Shown in pieces: positions 24,062 to 31,993 of a stretch of 64,000 nt of DNA (position 1 is its first letter; each line of letters opens with the position of its first letter). A program made the position numbers and the translations under genes. The stretch spans positions 124,001 through 188,000 of the forward strand of contig NZ_SNUH01000002.1 in the NCBI RefSeq assembly GCF_012027355.1, in the 5' to 3' direction. Below the pieces are notes generated by a model. That model had not been told where the DNA came from, ran no database searches, and saw nothing but the letters and a program-made list of their open reading frames with translations. The stretch is from Thermococcus sp. M36 (lineage in GTDB: Archaea > Methanobacteriota_B > Thermococci > Thermococcales > Thermococcaceae).

Positions 24062-25478
24062 CGCCTTCCCCCTCCAGCTGCTTCCCAAGTGCCTCATTGA
24101 AGAGCCTGATGAACTCGCTGATCCGATCCTTGGGGAATCTTATGCCCGCTGCAATAGCGTGCCCGCCGCCCTCTCCGCCGAGCTTCTCGGCCAATTCCCT
24201 CAGGGCCTCGCCAAGGTGGTAACCTCTGGCCAGGGCCTTTTCGGTCGTCCTCGCTGAGCCTTTGACCAGGTTCTCGTCCTCGTCGCTGTCGGCCAAGATG
24301 ACTACAGGCTTCTCCGGGTCAGCCAGCCCCGTGTTTATCGCTATGTTAGCGGCTATGCCGACGAGAGTGTCCCTGATGTTCTTGCCCGCGTAGAACACGT
24401 AGGCGTGCTCGCCCTCCTCAACCATGCTCCAGTTCTGGATGAGGAACTTTCTGGCCTCGATCTGCTCCCTCTTGTAATCGTCGAGCATCTTCCTGGCGCG
24501 CCTATAGGCGTCTTCGTCGCCGAGGCAGATGGCGACACCGAGGGTTCCGGCGTTTAAACGGCCGGTCGCGTTCAGCAGGGTGGCGAACTCCCTTGCCTCG
24601 TGCCTCGGGTCCCCCTCCGGGTAGAGGGGACTTATGACAACGTCGCCAATCATGCGGTCTATGGCCTCCTTGGGGGCTCCGTGCTTGATGAGGTGGATCA
24701 CGAGAGCGTCGTGGAGCTTCCTCTTCTCCTCTTCCCTCAACTGCCAGTACTTCATGTCCGGATCAAAGCCCTTGGCGCGGAGCCACTCTATGGCCTTTCT
24801 CTCGTCCCCCGTTATCTCGGGAAGCTCTGGGTGGGTGGAGTACGCGAGCATCTGGTAGAGGGGCCTGCTCTCCCTGCCGAAGAGACGGAGCTCCTTTCTG
24901 ACCTCAAGGACTCCAATCTTTTTGCCATCTTCGATGATGTCAACGTTCATCCCGTGGAAGGTGCCGTCTATCTCCTGCATGTCGCCGACCGCACCGACGG
25001 TCGCAATGTAAGCCAGGTCTTTGTTCCCCTCGTTCATTTCCCTGGTAACGAAGTAGGCGACGCCAGAACCGCTGAGATCTCGAACGCTGTTGGCGCCGAA
25101 GGGCACCGGGTTAACTAGGACGTGGGAGTCATTTGAGAAACCGTCCCTCTCGGGCGGATGGTGGTCTGCAACGACAACCGTGGCGAAGTCAAGGTGCCTC
25201 TCTATCAGCTCTATTGAGCCGCTTCCTAGGTCACTGAAAACGTATATCCTGTGCTTTTCCGCCGCGAGCTCCTTTATGAGCTCCTCGCTGAGCTGCTTAA
25301 CGATGCTGAGCTGAAATGAACCGCCTTCACGAATGACCGCCTTTGCTAAAACCGCCCCTGCCGTTATGCCGTCGGCGTCGCGGTGGGAGATGATCCTTAT
25401 GGTGTGCCCTAACTCGATGTGCATCTTGATAAGCTCTGCTCCCTCCCTGGCCCGCTCCAAAAACGCCCCTCTATCCAC
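24051..25478 (-). CDS. GAN / archaeal RecJ-like DHH exonuclease
   Basis: A 475-residue DHH-family nuclease: [14 protein letters not shown] (motif I), [19 protein letters not shown] (DHH motif), [24 protein letters not shown] and a DHHA1 domain with [15 protein letters not shown]. All metal-binding residues look intact. In Thermococcales this protein (GAN) binds GINS in the CMG replicative helicase complex and degrades single-stranded DNA 5' to 3'. It lies between uS15 and Pcc1 genes, a conserved arrangement in this group. Confidence 0.93.
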   Translation of the reverse strand: MDRGAFLERAREGAELIKMHIELGHTIRIISHRDADGITAGAVLAKAVIREGGSFQLSIVKQLSEELIKELAAEKHRIYVFSDLGSGSIELIERHLDFATVVVADHHPPERDGFSNDSHVLVNPVPFGANSVRDLSGSGVAYFVTREMNEGNKDLAYIATVGAVGDMQEIDGTFHGMNVDIIEDGKKIGVLEVRKELRLFGRESRPLYQMLAYSTHPELPEITGDERKAIEWLRAKGFDPDMKYWQLREEEKRKLHDALVIHLIKHGAPKEAIDRMIGDVVISPLYPEGDPRHEAREFATLLNATGRLNAGTLGVAICLGDEDAYRRARKMLDDYKREQIEARKFLIQNWSMVEEGEHAYVFYAGKNIRDTLVGIAANIAINTGLADPEKPVVILADSDEDENLVKGSARTTEKALARGYHLGEALRELAEKLGGEGGGHAIAAGIRFPKDRISEFIRLFNEALGKQLEGEGGED

Positions 25479-25517
25479 GGCAGAGCACCACCGCAGGTTT
25501 AAGAAGAAGGAAAGGGA

Positions 25518-25973
25518 TCAGCGGACCAGGAGCTTGGCCTGCTCCGGATCGTAGCGCCACTTGGCCGGAAGCTTGCCGGTCCTCCTGTAGTACTTGACGA
25601 GGCGCCTGATCTTGCTCTCCGTGAGCTGGAGGCCTCTCCTGGAGTGCTTGTCCTTCGGGTGCATCTCTAGGTGCTTCCTGAGCTTGACTGCCTTCCTGAT
25701 GAGGGCCATGAGATCCTCCGGGATCTCCGGGGCGAGGCCGTTCTCCTCAAGGATCTTGGTTATCTTCTTGCCGGTGATGAGCTTGACGCTCGGGATTCCG
25801 TACTGGTCCCTGAGTATCGTCCCTATCATGGCAGCGCTGTAGCCTTCCTTCCTGAGCTTGATAACGAGCCCCTCGACCTCCTCCGCCGTGTACTCGACCC
25901 AGGTCGGCGGAGCGGTCCTCGGTGGCCTCTTAGAACCAGACTTACCCCTCTTTCTCGCGTGTATCCTTGCCAT
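25518..25973 (-). CDS. rps15: 30S ribosomal protein uS15
   Basis: A 151-residue archaeal S15: [17 protein letters not shown] start, [47 protein letters not shown] and the conserved core with [31 protein letters not shown] 25973 is preferred to 25982 because GGAGGTG lies six bases upstream. The TATA box TTTTTAAAC on the minus strand (about 26040-26048) predicts a leader of about 45 bases, longer than most here and GC-rich. It heads the group uS15-GAN-Pcc1-eS1. Confidence 0.96.
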   Translation of the reverse strand: MARIHARKRGKSGSKRPPRTAPPTWVEYTAEEVEGLVIKLRKEGYSAAMIGTILRDQYGIPSVKLITGKKITKILEENGLAPEIPEDLMALIRKAVKLRKHLEMHPKDKHSRRGLQLTESKIRRLVKYYRRTGKLPAKWRYDPEQAKLLVR

Positions 25974-26052
25974 ATCATACACCTCCTGGTGACGGCCAGC
26001 TCCCGCCAGCCGCCCCTCCGCATCGGCGTAGAAGGAGGAGTTTAAAAAGTTT

Positions 26053-26074
26053 GCCGTCAGTGACAGCTGACGGC
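26053..26074 (-). terminator. Hairpin GCCGTCAG/CTGACGGC at the end of the lamin-tail gene
   Basis: A perfect 8-bp inverted repeat (26053-26060 with 26067-26074, six-base loop) overlaps the last codons and stop of the lamin-tail gene. On the minus strand it is followed by AAACTTTTT, which resembles a hairpin-plus-T terminator. The same T-run is the start of the uS15 TATA box, so one element may end one transcript and launch the next. Confidence 0.55.
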
Positions 26075-26524
26075 TCCTCCTTCTTTTCCACTCCAGCTAC
26101 AGCTGTCCACAAGGTTTCCTTCTGCATCGTACAGGTAAGCTGTGTCCCCGTCGTTGTTCCATACTGCCTGCTTCCTGCCCCAGTAGAGGTCGGTTTCAGT
26201 GTCCGTACCCTCGCCAGTGTGAACCTTGACACTCGCCCCCGCCTTTAGAATAAAGCCTGCAGGGAAAGTATAAACATGATTGCTTTCGTCCATCAGCTTC
26301 CATCCACCCATGTCAACGTCGGCGGATCCCTCGTTCGTTATAAGGACGTATTCCCCGCTCACGTCGCTGCCGGGGGGGTTGTAGTCCACGTAGGAAATAA
26401 CGACTTTGGGGTTTTCAGAATTCGTGGACAAGAGTCCTATCACTACGTATATTGTAAAGGCAACTACGCCAATTGCAACGGCAAGCATAAACAGGTGCTC
26501 AATTAAACCTTGGGCCCGCCGCAT
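26057..26524 (-). CDS. Secreted lamin-tail domain protein with class III signal peptide
   Basis: A 155-residue exported protein. [32 protein letters not shown] is a class III (pilin-like) signal in which cleavage falls before the hydrophobic helix, around RRAQG. Residues about 38-155 form a lamin-tail (LTD) beta fold: [71 protein letters not shown]. LTDs in prokaryotes occur at the cell surface and on nucleases. It may be attached to a pilus or membrane. It is preceded by the tRNA gene on the same strand. Confidence 0.85.
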   Translation of the reverse strand: MRRAQGLIEHLFMLAVAIGVVAFTIYVVIGLLSTNSENPKVVISYVDYNPPGSDVSGEYVLITNEGSADVDMGGWKLMDESNHVYTFPAGFILKAGASVKVHTGEGTDTETDLYWGRKQAVWNNDGDTAYLYDAEGNLVDSCSWSGKEGGAVSCH

Positions 26525-26605
26525 AGATCATCACTGTGCTCCACAATTGTAATCTTGAGAGCTATTAGTACAGGACACTAGAAAAATATTATCCCAATAA
26601 ACAAC

Positions 26606-26683
26606 TGGTAGCGGGGGGAGGATTTGAACCTCCGACCTCCGGGTTATGAGCCCGGCGGGCACTCCTAGCTGCCCCACCCCGCT
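26606..26683 (-). tRNA. Initiator tRNA-Met (CAU), CCA encoded
   Basis: The minus strand folds as a cloverleaf: acceptor AGCGGGG/CCCCGCT, anticodon stem CCGGG/CCCGG around CTCATAA, T stem GGAGG/CCTCC with TTCAAAT, and an encoded ACCA end. An A1-U72 closing pair and three consecutive G-C pairs (GGG/CCC) at the base of the anticodon loop are initiator signatures in archaea. A TTTATAAAC box on the minus strand near 26716-26724 would drive it. Confidence 0.93.
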
Positions 26684-26776
26684 GCTCGACCCATTAGTTA
26701 GTGAACCATGGAGGGTTTATAAATTTTGCGGGAGCGGTATCAAGGTAACCAAAAAGAAAAGTGAGAGACCACAAAA

Positions 26777-26935
26777 TCAGCCAGAAGGTTGTATAACAAT
26801 CCTCACTTTCAAGTCTTTATCCTGAGACTCAAACTGTACAGGAATGCCTTTCGAATTTACCAACACTATCCATTCTTTTCCTGACTGAGATGTAAACCTG
26901 TAGGCAAAGAGTTCCTCTTTCAGCCCTAGCCCCAT
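26777..26935 (-). CDS. Possible 52-residue protein or gene remnant
   Basis: A minus-strand frame of 52 codons beginning MGLGLKEELFAYRF and ending VIQPSG. It has a strand-like pattern (EWIVLVNSKGIPVQFES, LKVRIVIQP), no membrane segment, and only a weak ribosome binding site (CAGGAT). Codon use is AT-rich, unlike nearby genes. It could be a recent arrival, a fragment or chance. I do not recognise it. Confidence 0.35.
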   Translation of the reverse strand: MGLGLKEELFAYRFTSQSGKEWIVLVNSKGIPVQFESQDKDLKVRIVIQPSG

Positions 26936-27061
26936 TAGAATCCTGCCACAAAACAATTAGTTGAGAACCAACCTAGACTTTTCTTGCCATGGATGTCAAG
27001 ACAGATACTCTCAAGTAGTTGTTACAACAGTTTATAATTTTAAAGTATAAAAGCCTTACGG

Positions 27062-27078
27062 TTATCAAGTGTTGATAA
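27062..27078. promoter_or_regulatory. Palindrome TTATCAA-GTG-TTGATAA, candidate operator
   Basis: A perfect 7-bp inverted repeat with three-base centre lies about 20 bases upstream of the TATA box (GGATTTATAA, 27094-27103) of the phosphomevalonate dehydratase genes. It resembles but does not match the glycolytic motif TATCAC-N5-GTGATA. The position suggests an activator or upstream repressor. Confidence 0.5.
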
Positions 27079-27134
27079 TTGACGGACCGAGAAGGATTTA
27101 TAACCTTCCCCTCCCTAATTTCTCCGGTGGTAGA

Positions 27135-28295
27135 ATGTACCTGACAAAGGAAGAAGAGCTCATCCTGGCCGGCGAATACGGCTACGCCCTCCAGAAGGCC
27201 ATGGAGATACTCGTGGCTCTGGGCGAAATCTACGGTGCCGACAGGCTTATCCCAATCAAAAGCGCCCAAGTCGCAGGTGTTTCATACAAGAACATCGGTG
27301 AAGCGGGCGTTGAGTTCCTGAGGGACTTCGTGAACGCCGGGGCCAAGGTCTCAGTCTACACGACACTCAATCCCGCTGGGATAGGCGACGACGAGTTCAT
27401 GGAGAAGCAGGCTGAAGTCCTTGAGCTTTACCGCAGAATGGGAATAGAGGCAACCTCCACATGCACCCCATATTACGGAGCAAACCTCCCAAAGTTCGGC
27501 GACCATCTGGCATGGAGCGAGAGCTCTGCGGTGTCCTTTGCCAACTCGATAATAGGTGCAAGGACAAACCGGGAAGGTGGGCCGTCGAGCCTAGCAGCCG
27601 CGATTGTTGGAAAAACGCCGAACTACGGCCTCCACCTCGACGAGAACAGAAAGGCAACGGTCATCGTGGACACTGAGGCGAAAGTGGAGAGCTTTGCGGA
27701 CTACGCGGCCTTAGGCTACCACCTCGGAAAGACCCTCGGCAACGACGTGCCCTACATCAAGGGACTGAAGCCCGAGAGCAATGACCTTCTTAAGGAAATG
27801 GGGGCTGCTATGGCCGCTAGCGGCTCGATAGCCCTCTACCACGTCGAGGGCGAGACACCCGAGTACCGGGAGGCGGTGGTGGACAAACTTGAGACCATAA
27901 CCGTTGAAGATTCCGACATAAAGGCCGTTAAGGAGGCCTTCAACGACGACTGGAGCGAGATAGACATGATTCTCATCGGCTGTCCCCACGCCTCCCTTCA
28001 GGAGGTAAAGGAGATAGCCGAGCTCCTCAGGATGCGCGGGAAACCGCTTAAAATACCTCTATTCATAACCACCGGCAGGGCGGTAAAGGTGCTCGCTGAT
28101 GCCCTCGGCTACACTGACACCATAGAGCGGTACAACGGGAGGATTATACCCGACGCGTGCTTCGTGGTCTCCCCGATAAGGGGCTGGTACAGAGGTATAG
28201 CGACCAACAGCGGAAAGAGCGCGTTCTATTTCCGCTCCTTTGGCTTTAAGGTCAGGCTCGACGACGCTGAAAACCTGATTAAGGAGGCCCCGTGA
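27135..28295 (+). CDS. Phosphomevalonate dehydratase large subunit (aconitase X type)
   Basis: A 386-residue AcnX-type protein (formerly DUF521). Cluster and substrate regions are visible: IPIKSAQVAGVSYKNIG, CTPYYGANLPKFGDHLAWSESSAVSFANSIIGARTNREGG, IGCPHASLQEV and the C-terminal CFVVSPIRGW. The enzyme carries a 4Fe-4S cluster and dehydrates 5-phosphomevalonate to trans-anhydromevalonate 5-phosphate in the archaeal modified mevalonate pathway, feeding membrane lipid synthesis. ATG 27135 follows GGTGG. The small subunit gene starts nine bases downstream, so both subunits are made together. Confidence 0.9.
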   Translation: MYLTKEEELILAGEYGYALQKAMEILVALGEIYGADRLIPIKSAQVAGVSYKNIGEAGVEFLRDFVNAGAKVSVYTTLNPAGIGDDEFMEKQAEVLELYRRMGIEATSTCTPYYGANLPKFGDHLAWSESSAVSFANSIIGARTNREGGPSSLAAAIVGKTPNYGLHLDENRKATVIVDTEAKVESFADYAALGYHLGKTLGNDVPYIKGLKPESNDLLKEMGAAMAASGSIALYHVEGETPEYREAVVDKLETITVEDSDIKAVKEAFNDDWSEIDMILIGCPHASLQEVKEIAELLRMRGKPLKIPLFITTGRAVKVLADALGYTDTIERYNGRIIPDACFVVSPIRGWYRGIATNSGKSAFYFRSFGFKVRLDDAENLIKEAP

Positions 28296-28304
28296 GGTGA
28301 TACT

Positions 28305-28697
28305 ATGGAACTCAAGGGCAGGAAGATAGTAGGGGGAAAAGCCGGGGGTGAGCTCATCGTCTCTCAAAAGCCCCTCTCGTTCCTCGGCGGTGTTGACCCA
28401 GAGACAGGCATAGTTACCGACGCTGAGAGCGACATCAGGGGTCAGAGTATAGCGGGGAAGATACTTGCCTTTCCGCGCGGTAAGGGTTCAACTGTCGGCT
28501 CATACGTTATCTATGCCCTAAAGAAGAACGGAAAGGCTCCGAAGGCGATAATCGTCGGCGAGGCAGAGACTATAGTTGCAACTGGGGCCATAATCTCCGA
28601 GATTCCCATGGTGGATGGGGTAGACGTCTCGAAGCTGAGGAGCGGGATGAGGGCTAGGGTCGACGCCGATAAAGGGCTGGTCGAGGTTGAGGAATAG
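28305..28697 (+). CDS. Phosphomevalonate dehydratase small subunit
   Basis: A 130-residue DUF126-type (AcnX small) subunit: KGRKIVGGKAGGELIVS, the swivelling-domain segment LSFLGGVDPETGIV, GQSIAGKILAFPRGKGSTVGSYVIY and the closing MVDGVDVSKLRSGMRARVDADKG. The serine/glycine-rich RGKGSTVGS loop forms part of the substrate pocket in this family. It works as heterodimer with the large subunit encoded just upstream; GAGGTGA precedes the ATG. Confidence 0.92.
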   Translation: MELKGRKIVGGKAGGELIVSQKPLSFLGGVDPETGIVTDAESDIRGQSIAGKILAFPRGKGSTVGSYVIYALKKNGKAPKAIIVGEAETIVATGAIISEIPMVDGVDVSKLRSGMRARVDADKGLVEVEE

Positions 28698-28738
28698 TCT
28701 TTTTAAAGCACCCCATTAATTTTCATCAGGGATACGTT

Positions 28739-30001
28739 ATGGTGGAAGGAATCTATGAGTGCGTAACCTGCGGCCACAGGGAGTCTGTGGGTTCAAACGA
28801 CCCCCTGCTCGAGGGTGCGTGCCCCCGTTGCGGGGGCGATATGGTGCTTGTTGGATTTCTGGACGGAGTAGGAGGGGAATCTTCCATTCGTCCAGAAGAC
28901 GCGGCGCCGGGCCACTCCCTGCCACCCAAACCCCTCATAGAGGCGCTCGCACAGTTCTACCGTCTTGAGCTGGAGGGGACTGAAGGGGATGTCTTTGTTT
29001 TTCGGGTGGAGGAGATATACGAACCCGGCTTTGAGAAAGTTCTAAAGAAGCTTGAGGGGCTCGGATACTGGGCGGCGCTGAAAAAAAGGGGCGGAAAGGT
29101 CCTGCTGTTTGTTTTCCCGGCAGGAGAAGTCAAGGAAGACAACCGGTGGCTTCCATGGGTCTTTTTAATAGCCACGGTGTTTACGACACTTTTTGCCGGG
29201 TACTACCTCGCCCTATCCTACGCCCAGATTCTTGACATGTACGGGCTGCCGGGAGTACGGGATCCCTGGCTCAACGCGGTCGCGTTTTCAGTCAGCCTGC
29301 TGGCAATACTCGGCACCCACGAGCTCGGCCACAAAATTGCGGCAGCATATCATGGCGTATGGGCCACGATGCCCTACTTTATACCGTTTCCAAGCATGCT
29401 GGGCACTCTGGGTGCGGTAATACGAGTGAAGTCCCCCCTGCCCACAAGGGACGCCGCGATAGACCTCGGTGTCAGCGGCCCTATAGCAGGGTTTCTTGTG
29501 GCAATCCCGGTCAGCATCATCGGCCTGAGGCTCTCGGTTCCCGTTCCCCAGGGTATGATATCCCCGACGGAGGGGGGAATAGCCTTCGGGGAGAACCTCC
29601 TTTTCATCTTCCTGGAGAAGTACGTGGTCTCCTTCCCGGAGAACTCGGTGGTTTTCCTCCACCCCGTCGCCATCGCTGGCTGGGTGGGCATTCTCGTGAC
29701 CTTTCTGAACCTTATCCCTGTGGCCCAGCTGGACGGCGGGCACATCGCCAGGGCATTTCTAGGCGAAAAGGTGCACCGCTACCTGACAATGGCGGTGGGG
29801 CTGCTACTTATAGGCATGAGCTTTCTCTGGACTGGCTGGCTTATATGGGGAATGCTGGTCCTGCTTATGGGCTCAATGGGAAACCCCGGGGCGCTTGATG
29901 AGGTCTCAGGAGTATCAAAGAAAAGGATCATCCTGGCCCTGGTGGTCCTGCTCATTTTTATCGTCTCCGCAACCCCCAGGCCCCTCTGGGTCACTGGGTA
30001 G
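28739..30001 (+). CDS. Site-2 protease with N-terminal zinc ribbon
   Basis: A 420-residue intramembrane protease. Residues 8-31 form a zinc ribbon (C8-C11, C28-C31); about 65-135 is a soluble alpha/beta domain; then about seven helices with the zinc site HELGH at 194-198 and the third ligand in NLIPVAQLDGGH near residue 325. It should cut membrane-spanning substrates such as anti-sigma or regulator proteins. The ribbon and soluble domain probably control access. The TATA-like TTTTTAAAG at 28700-28708 gives a very short leader. It ends 11 bases inside the convergent HTH gene. Confidence 0.9.
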   Translation: MVEGIYECVTCGHRESVGSNDPLLEGACPRCGGDMVLVGFLDGVGGESSIRPEDAAPGHSLPPKPLIEALAQFYRLELEGTEGDVFVFRVEEIYEPGFEKVLKKLEGLGYWAALKKRGGKVLLFVFPAGEVKEDNRWLPWVFLIATVFTTLFAGYYLALSYAQILDMYGLPGVRDPWLNAVAFSVSLLAILGTHELGHKIAAAYHGVWATMPYFIPFPSMLGTLGAVIRVKSPLPTRDAAIDLGVSGPIAGFLVAIPVSIIGLRLSVPVPQGMISPTEGGIAFGENLLFIFLEKYVVSFPENSVVFLHPVAIAGWVGILVTFLNLIPVAQLDGGHIARAFLGEKVHRYLTMAVGLLLIGMSFLWTGWLIWGMLVLLMGSMGNPGALDEVSGVSKKRIILALVVLLIFIVSATPRPLWVTG

Positions 30002-30563
30002 AGCCGTTCTTTCTCTTCTCTTTCAGTATCTGCTCTATGTCGTAGTAGATGGAGTCCCTGGAGACGCCAAACATCCTCGCTATTTCAGAAATATTTAGCA
30101 CCCTGGGGTTGTAGTTGAACTCTTCAAGAACCCTGGCCAGGAGCGTTCTGCGCTCTTTGATCGTATACTCCACAAGGGGCTTTGTCCGAACTGGAGCGTT
30201 GTAGACAACGACCCCAACGGCGTATGTCCTCCTCGTTACCGGGGTGGTATAGGTGCCGATCTCAAAGTCCACTATCTCAGCCCTCTGCGGTATGAGCCTG
30301 TTGATCTTGTCCAGAACCTCTGAAGTCGCGGCTTCCCTATTTTTTCCCGAAGAGTACTCGGCGATAACACCCTTATTCATATGCACCCGGGGGTCTATGA
30401 CCACCGTGACCGACAGATGCATAAAGGCCCCGAACGTCAGCCGTATTTTTGAGGAGGATACAAAACCCACTTCTGGGGACAGCAGTTTTCTTGATTTTAA
30501 TACAACGGCCTTTACGCATTCCTCAACATTAGCAGACTCATGTTGGATATTTATCAGCTGCAC
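29991..30563 (-). CDS. HTH protein divergent from pilin-like cluster
   Basis: A 190-residue protein. The first ~110 residues form an alpha/beta domain of unknown type (FGAFMHLSVTVVIDPRVHM, EIVDFEIGTYTTPVTRRTYAVGVVVYN). The last ~50 residues are a helix-turn-helix (NISEIARMFGVSRDSIYYDIEQILKEKR). It is divergent from two class III signal peptide genes and the likeliest regulator of them. A resemblance to archaellum/pilus regulators is only a guess from position. Its gene overlaps the site-2 protease gene by 11 bases at the 3' end. Confidence 0.8.
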   Translation of the reverse strand: MQLINIQHESANVEECVKAVVLKSRKLLSPEVGFVSSSKIRLTFGAFMHLSVTVVIDPRVHMNKGVIAEYSSGKNREAATSEVLDKINRLIPQRAEIVDFEIGTYTTPVTRRTYAVGVVVYNAPVRTKPLVEYTIKERRTLLARVLEEFNYNPRVLNISEIARMFGVSRDSIYYDIEQILKEKRKNGSTQ

Positions 30564-30590
30564 ATGACCACCCCTATCCTTTCGGCAGTA

Positions 30591-30618
30591 TTGGGTAAGT
30601 ATCCCTCAAATTTGGGTA
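30591..30618. promoter_or_regulatory. Direct repeat TTGGGTA, 21-bp period
   Basis: TTGGGTA occurs at 30591-30597 and 30612-30618, 21 bases apart (two helical turns), just upstream of the TATA box CATATATAAG (30622-30631) of the pilin-like cluster and within the divergent region of the HTH gene. It is a candidate binding site for that protein. Confidence 0.45.
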
Positions 30619-30680
30619 GAAACATATATAAGTTTTTTTAGCCAAAAAGGGTACGAAGTGATCCTTAGGGGGTGAAAGAC

Positions 30681-30857
30681 ATGAGGAGGAAGGCCCAGGG
30701 TGCAATCGAGTATCTGTTCATGATCGCCGCGGCCCTGATAATAATCCTGATCGTCGTTAGGCAGCTGCAGGGCAGAACCAGCACGGCAACTGAGACCATA
30801 CAGAACACCTCTGGAGCCCTTGAGAGCAACCTCACCAACCTGAGTGGAAGCGCCTGA
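30681..30857 (+). CDS. Pilin-like peptide with class III signal
   Basis: A 58-residue protein MRRKAQGAIEYLFM followed by a hydrophobic helix (IAAALIIILIVV) and a short Ser/Thr/Asn-rich tail. This is the archaeal class III signal: a basic n-region, cleavage before QG, and a helix that remains in the mature pilin. The tail is too short for a full pilin head, so it may be a minor subunit or assembly primer. ATG 30681 has GGGGGTG upstream and is preferred to GTG 30672. The TATA box is at 30622-30631. Confidence 0.85.
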   Translation: MRRKAQGAIEYLFMIAAALIIILIVVRQLQGRTSTATETIQNTSGALESNLTNLSGSA

Positions 30858-30914
30858 TTCTATCTATTTATCTATTTATTACTAACATTCGCCTGGATTG
30901 GTAATGGTGGTAAT

Positions 30915-31103
30915 ATGAACAGAAAAGCCCAGGCTTCTCTTGAGTACATAATGATGTTTGCAGTGGGTATGCTGATCGCGGCGATAGTTATACTGCGGCT
31001 GATAGGCGTCAAGGGGCTGGCGCGGTGGGCTGGTTCTCAGATGGACACTACCGGAGCTGAAATTGGTGGGGAGCTTCAGAACTTAAGCAACTCAACTAAG
31101 TGA
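30915..31103 (+). CDS. Second pilin-like peptide with class III signal
   Basis: A 62-residue protein similar in design to the preceding one: MNRKAQASLEYIMM, a hydrophobic helix (FAVGMLIAAIVILRLIG) and a polar tail with GGELQNLSNSTK. The signal KAQASLEY fits prepilin peptidase processing. GGTGGTAAT precedes the ATG. It lies 57 bases after the first copy; the two are probably co-transcribed with the HEAT-like and BofA-like genes after them. Confidence 0.85.
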   Translation: MNRKAQASLEYIMMFAVGMLIAAIVILRLIGVKGLARWAGSQMDTTGAEIGGELQNLSNSTK

Positions 31104-31121
31104 GTGAGGATGGTGACTGCT

Positions 31122-31679
31122 ATGGTTATCCTTCCCTTTGGTTCAAAAAAGAAAAAGCTAAAGCGCCTCATCGAGGAGGAACGCTTTGAGGATGTCCTTT
31201 CGATAGTAACAAAGGATAAAAAATCCCTGAACAGTCTCATGGAGCTTTTGGAAGAGCCTTCACCCGGTATTAGAGGCGATGTGTTGTTGGTTTTAAGCAT
31301 GGTTACGGAGAAGGATCCTTCCCCTCTTGGGCCCCACATGGAGATGCTTCTTCAGAAGGCCATCAGTCTTACGAGGGATAACAACCCGTATGTGAAAGAA
31401 AACGCCATGGTGCTGTCATACAATCTCGTCCGCCTCTCCAGTGGCAGGACAGAAAAGCTAAAGGGGATGGTGCTCGAAGATCTCCTCGCGGCAATTAAAG
31501 ACGGAGACAGAAACACAAAAGCGTTCGCCGTCATGATGCTCGGGGAACTTGGAGCAGCGGAAGCCAGGAGGGAAATTGAAAGCCTGGTGGAGGTGGAGGA
31601 CAAGGTGATACTCCCGTTCGAAGGCAAGAAGTGGGTTCCCCTTGGGGAGATAGCGAGAGAGGCCCTTGAAAAGCTGTGA
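31122..31679 (+). CDS. HEAT/armadillo-like helical protein
   Basis: A 185-residue cytosolic protein formed of helical pairs: RLIEEERFEDVLSIVTKDKKSLNSLMELLEEP, GIRGDVLLVLSMV, NPYVKENAMVLSYNLV, NTKAFAVMMLGELGAAEARREIESL. The pattern suits HEAT-like repeats, which bind proteins. A very basic GSKKKKLKR lies near the N-terminus. ATG 31122 has GGTGA five bases upstream; starts at 31104 and 31110 are possible. It sits in the pilin-like cluster and may be an accessory or regulatory partner; this is inference. Confidence 0.75.
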   Translation: MVILPFGSKKKKLKRLIEEERFEDVLSIVTKDKKSLNSLMELLEEPSPGIRGDVLLVLSMVTEKDPSPLGPHMEMLLQKAISLTRDNNPYVKENAMVLSYNLVRLSSGRTEKLKGMVLEDLLAAIKDGDRNTKAFAVMMLGELGAAEARREIESLVEVEDKVILPFEGKKWVPLGEIAREALEKL

Positions 31680-31689
31680 GGTGAGCCGA

Positions 31690-31926
31690 GTGCTGGAAGG
31701 AATAATCTTTCTGATACTGCTGGCTGTGGCCCTCTATGTTGTTGTGAAGCTCACGATAGCCGTCCTCAAATGGATGGCCGCAAACGCCATCGTGGGCCTC
31801 ATCTTGGTGGGCATACTGAACTTCTTAGGAGTCACCCACATTGCACTTACCCCGCTGAACTTCCTGATAATAGCCATCGGGGGAGTTGTGGGGGTCTTTC
31901 TTCTGGTGTTGCTGTCCCTTTTCTAG
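31690..31926 (+). CDS. BofA-like small membrane protein
   Basis: A 78-residue protein with two or three hydrophobic helices: VLEGIIFLILLAVALYVVVKLT, NAIVGLILVGILNFLGV and PLNFLIIAIGGVVGVFLLVLLSL. The central and C-terminal pattern resembles the pro-sigma-K processing inhibitor BofA family, which also occurs in archaea with unknown role. In Bacillus BofA restrains a site-2 protease; a site-2 protease gene lies about 1.7 kb upstream here, but a link is speculation. GTG 31690 has GAGGTGA five bases upstream. Longer starts overlap the preceding gene. Confidence 0.72.
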   Translation: MLEGIIFLILLAVALYVVVKLTIAVLKWMAANAIVGLILVGILNFLGVTHIALTPLNFLIIAIGGVVGVFLLVLLSLF

Positions 31927-31993
31927 TCCCTCCAAACCTTTATAAATTACATTTTCATGCCTTTTAACAGCGAGAGAGGTTCAGGTGATGCTC

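Larger units (their letters stand above)
26684..27134. other. AT-rich intergenic stretch
   Basis: About 450 bases between the tRNA and the phosphomevalonate dehydratase genes, clearly richer in A and T than the rest of the window. It holds the tRNA promoter, one possible 52-codon minus-strand gene (26777-26935), a palindrome (27062-27078) and the next TATA box. No duplicated tRNA end, integrase or repeat was seen, so there is no sign of an integrated element. Confidence 0.6.

Noticed and set aside
24600-25118. Long plus-strand open frames opposite the GAN, ArgS, hydrogenase and MBX genes
   Set aside because: They are shadows of real genes in other frames, with unnatural composition and no ribosome binding sites.
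26606-26683. tRNA-Met gene as an integration (attB) site
   Set aside because: No second copy of the tRNA 3' end, no integrase and no cluster of foreign genes lie within the window.
27062-27078. Palindrome as a glycolytic regulator (TGR) site
   Set aside because: The glycolytic motif is TATCAC-N5-GTGATA; here the half-sites end in AA/TT and the spacer is three bases.
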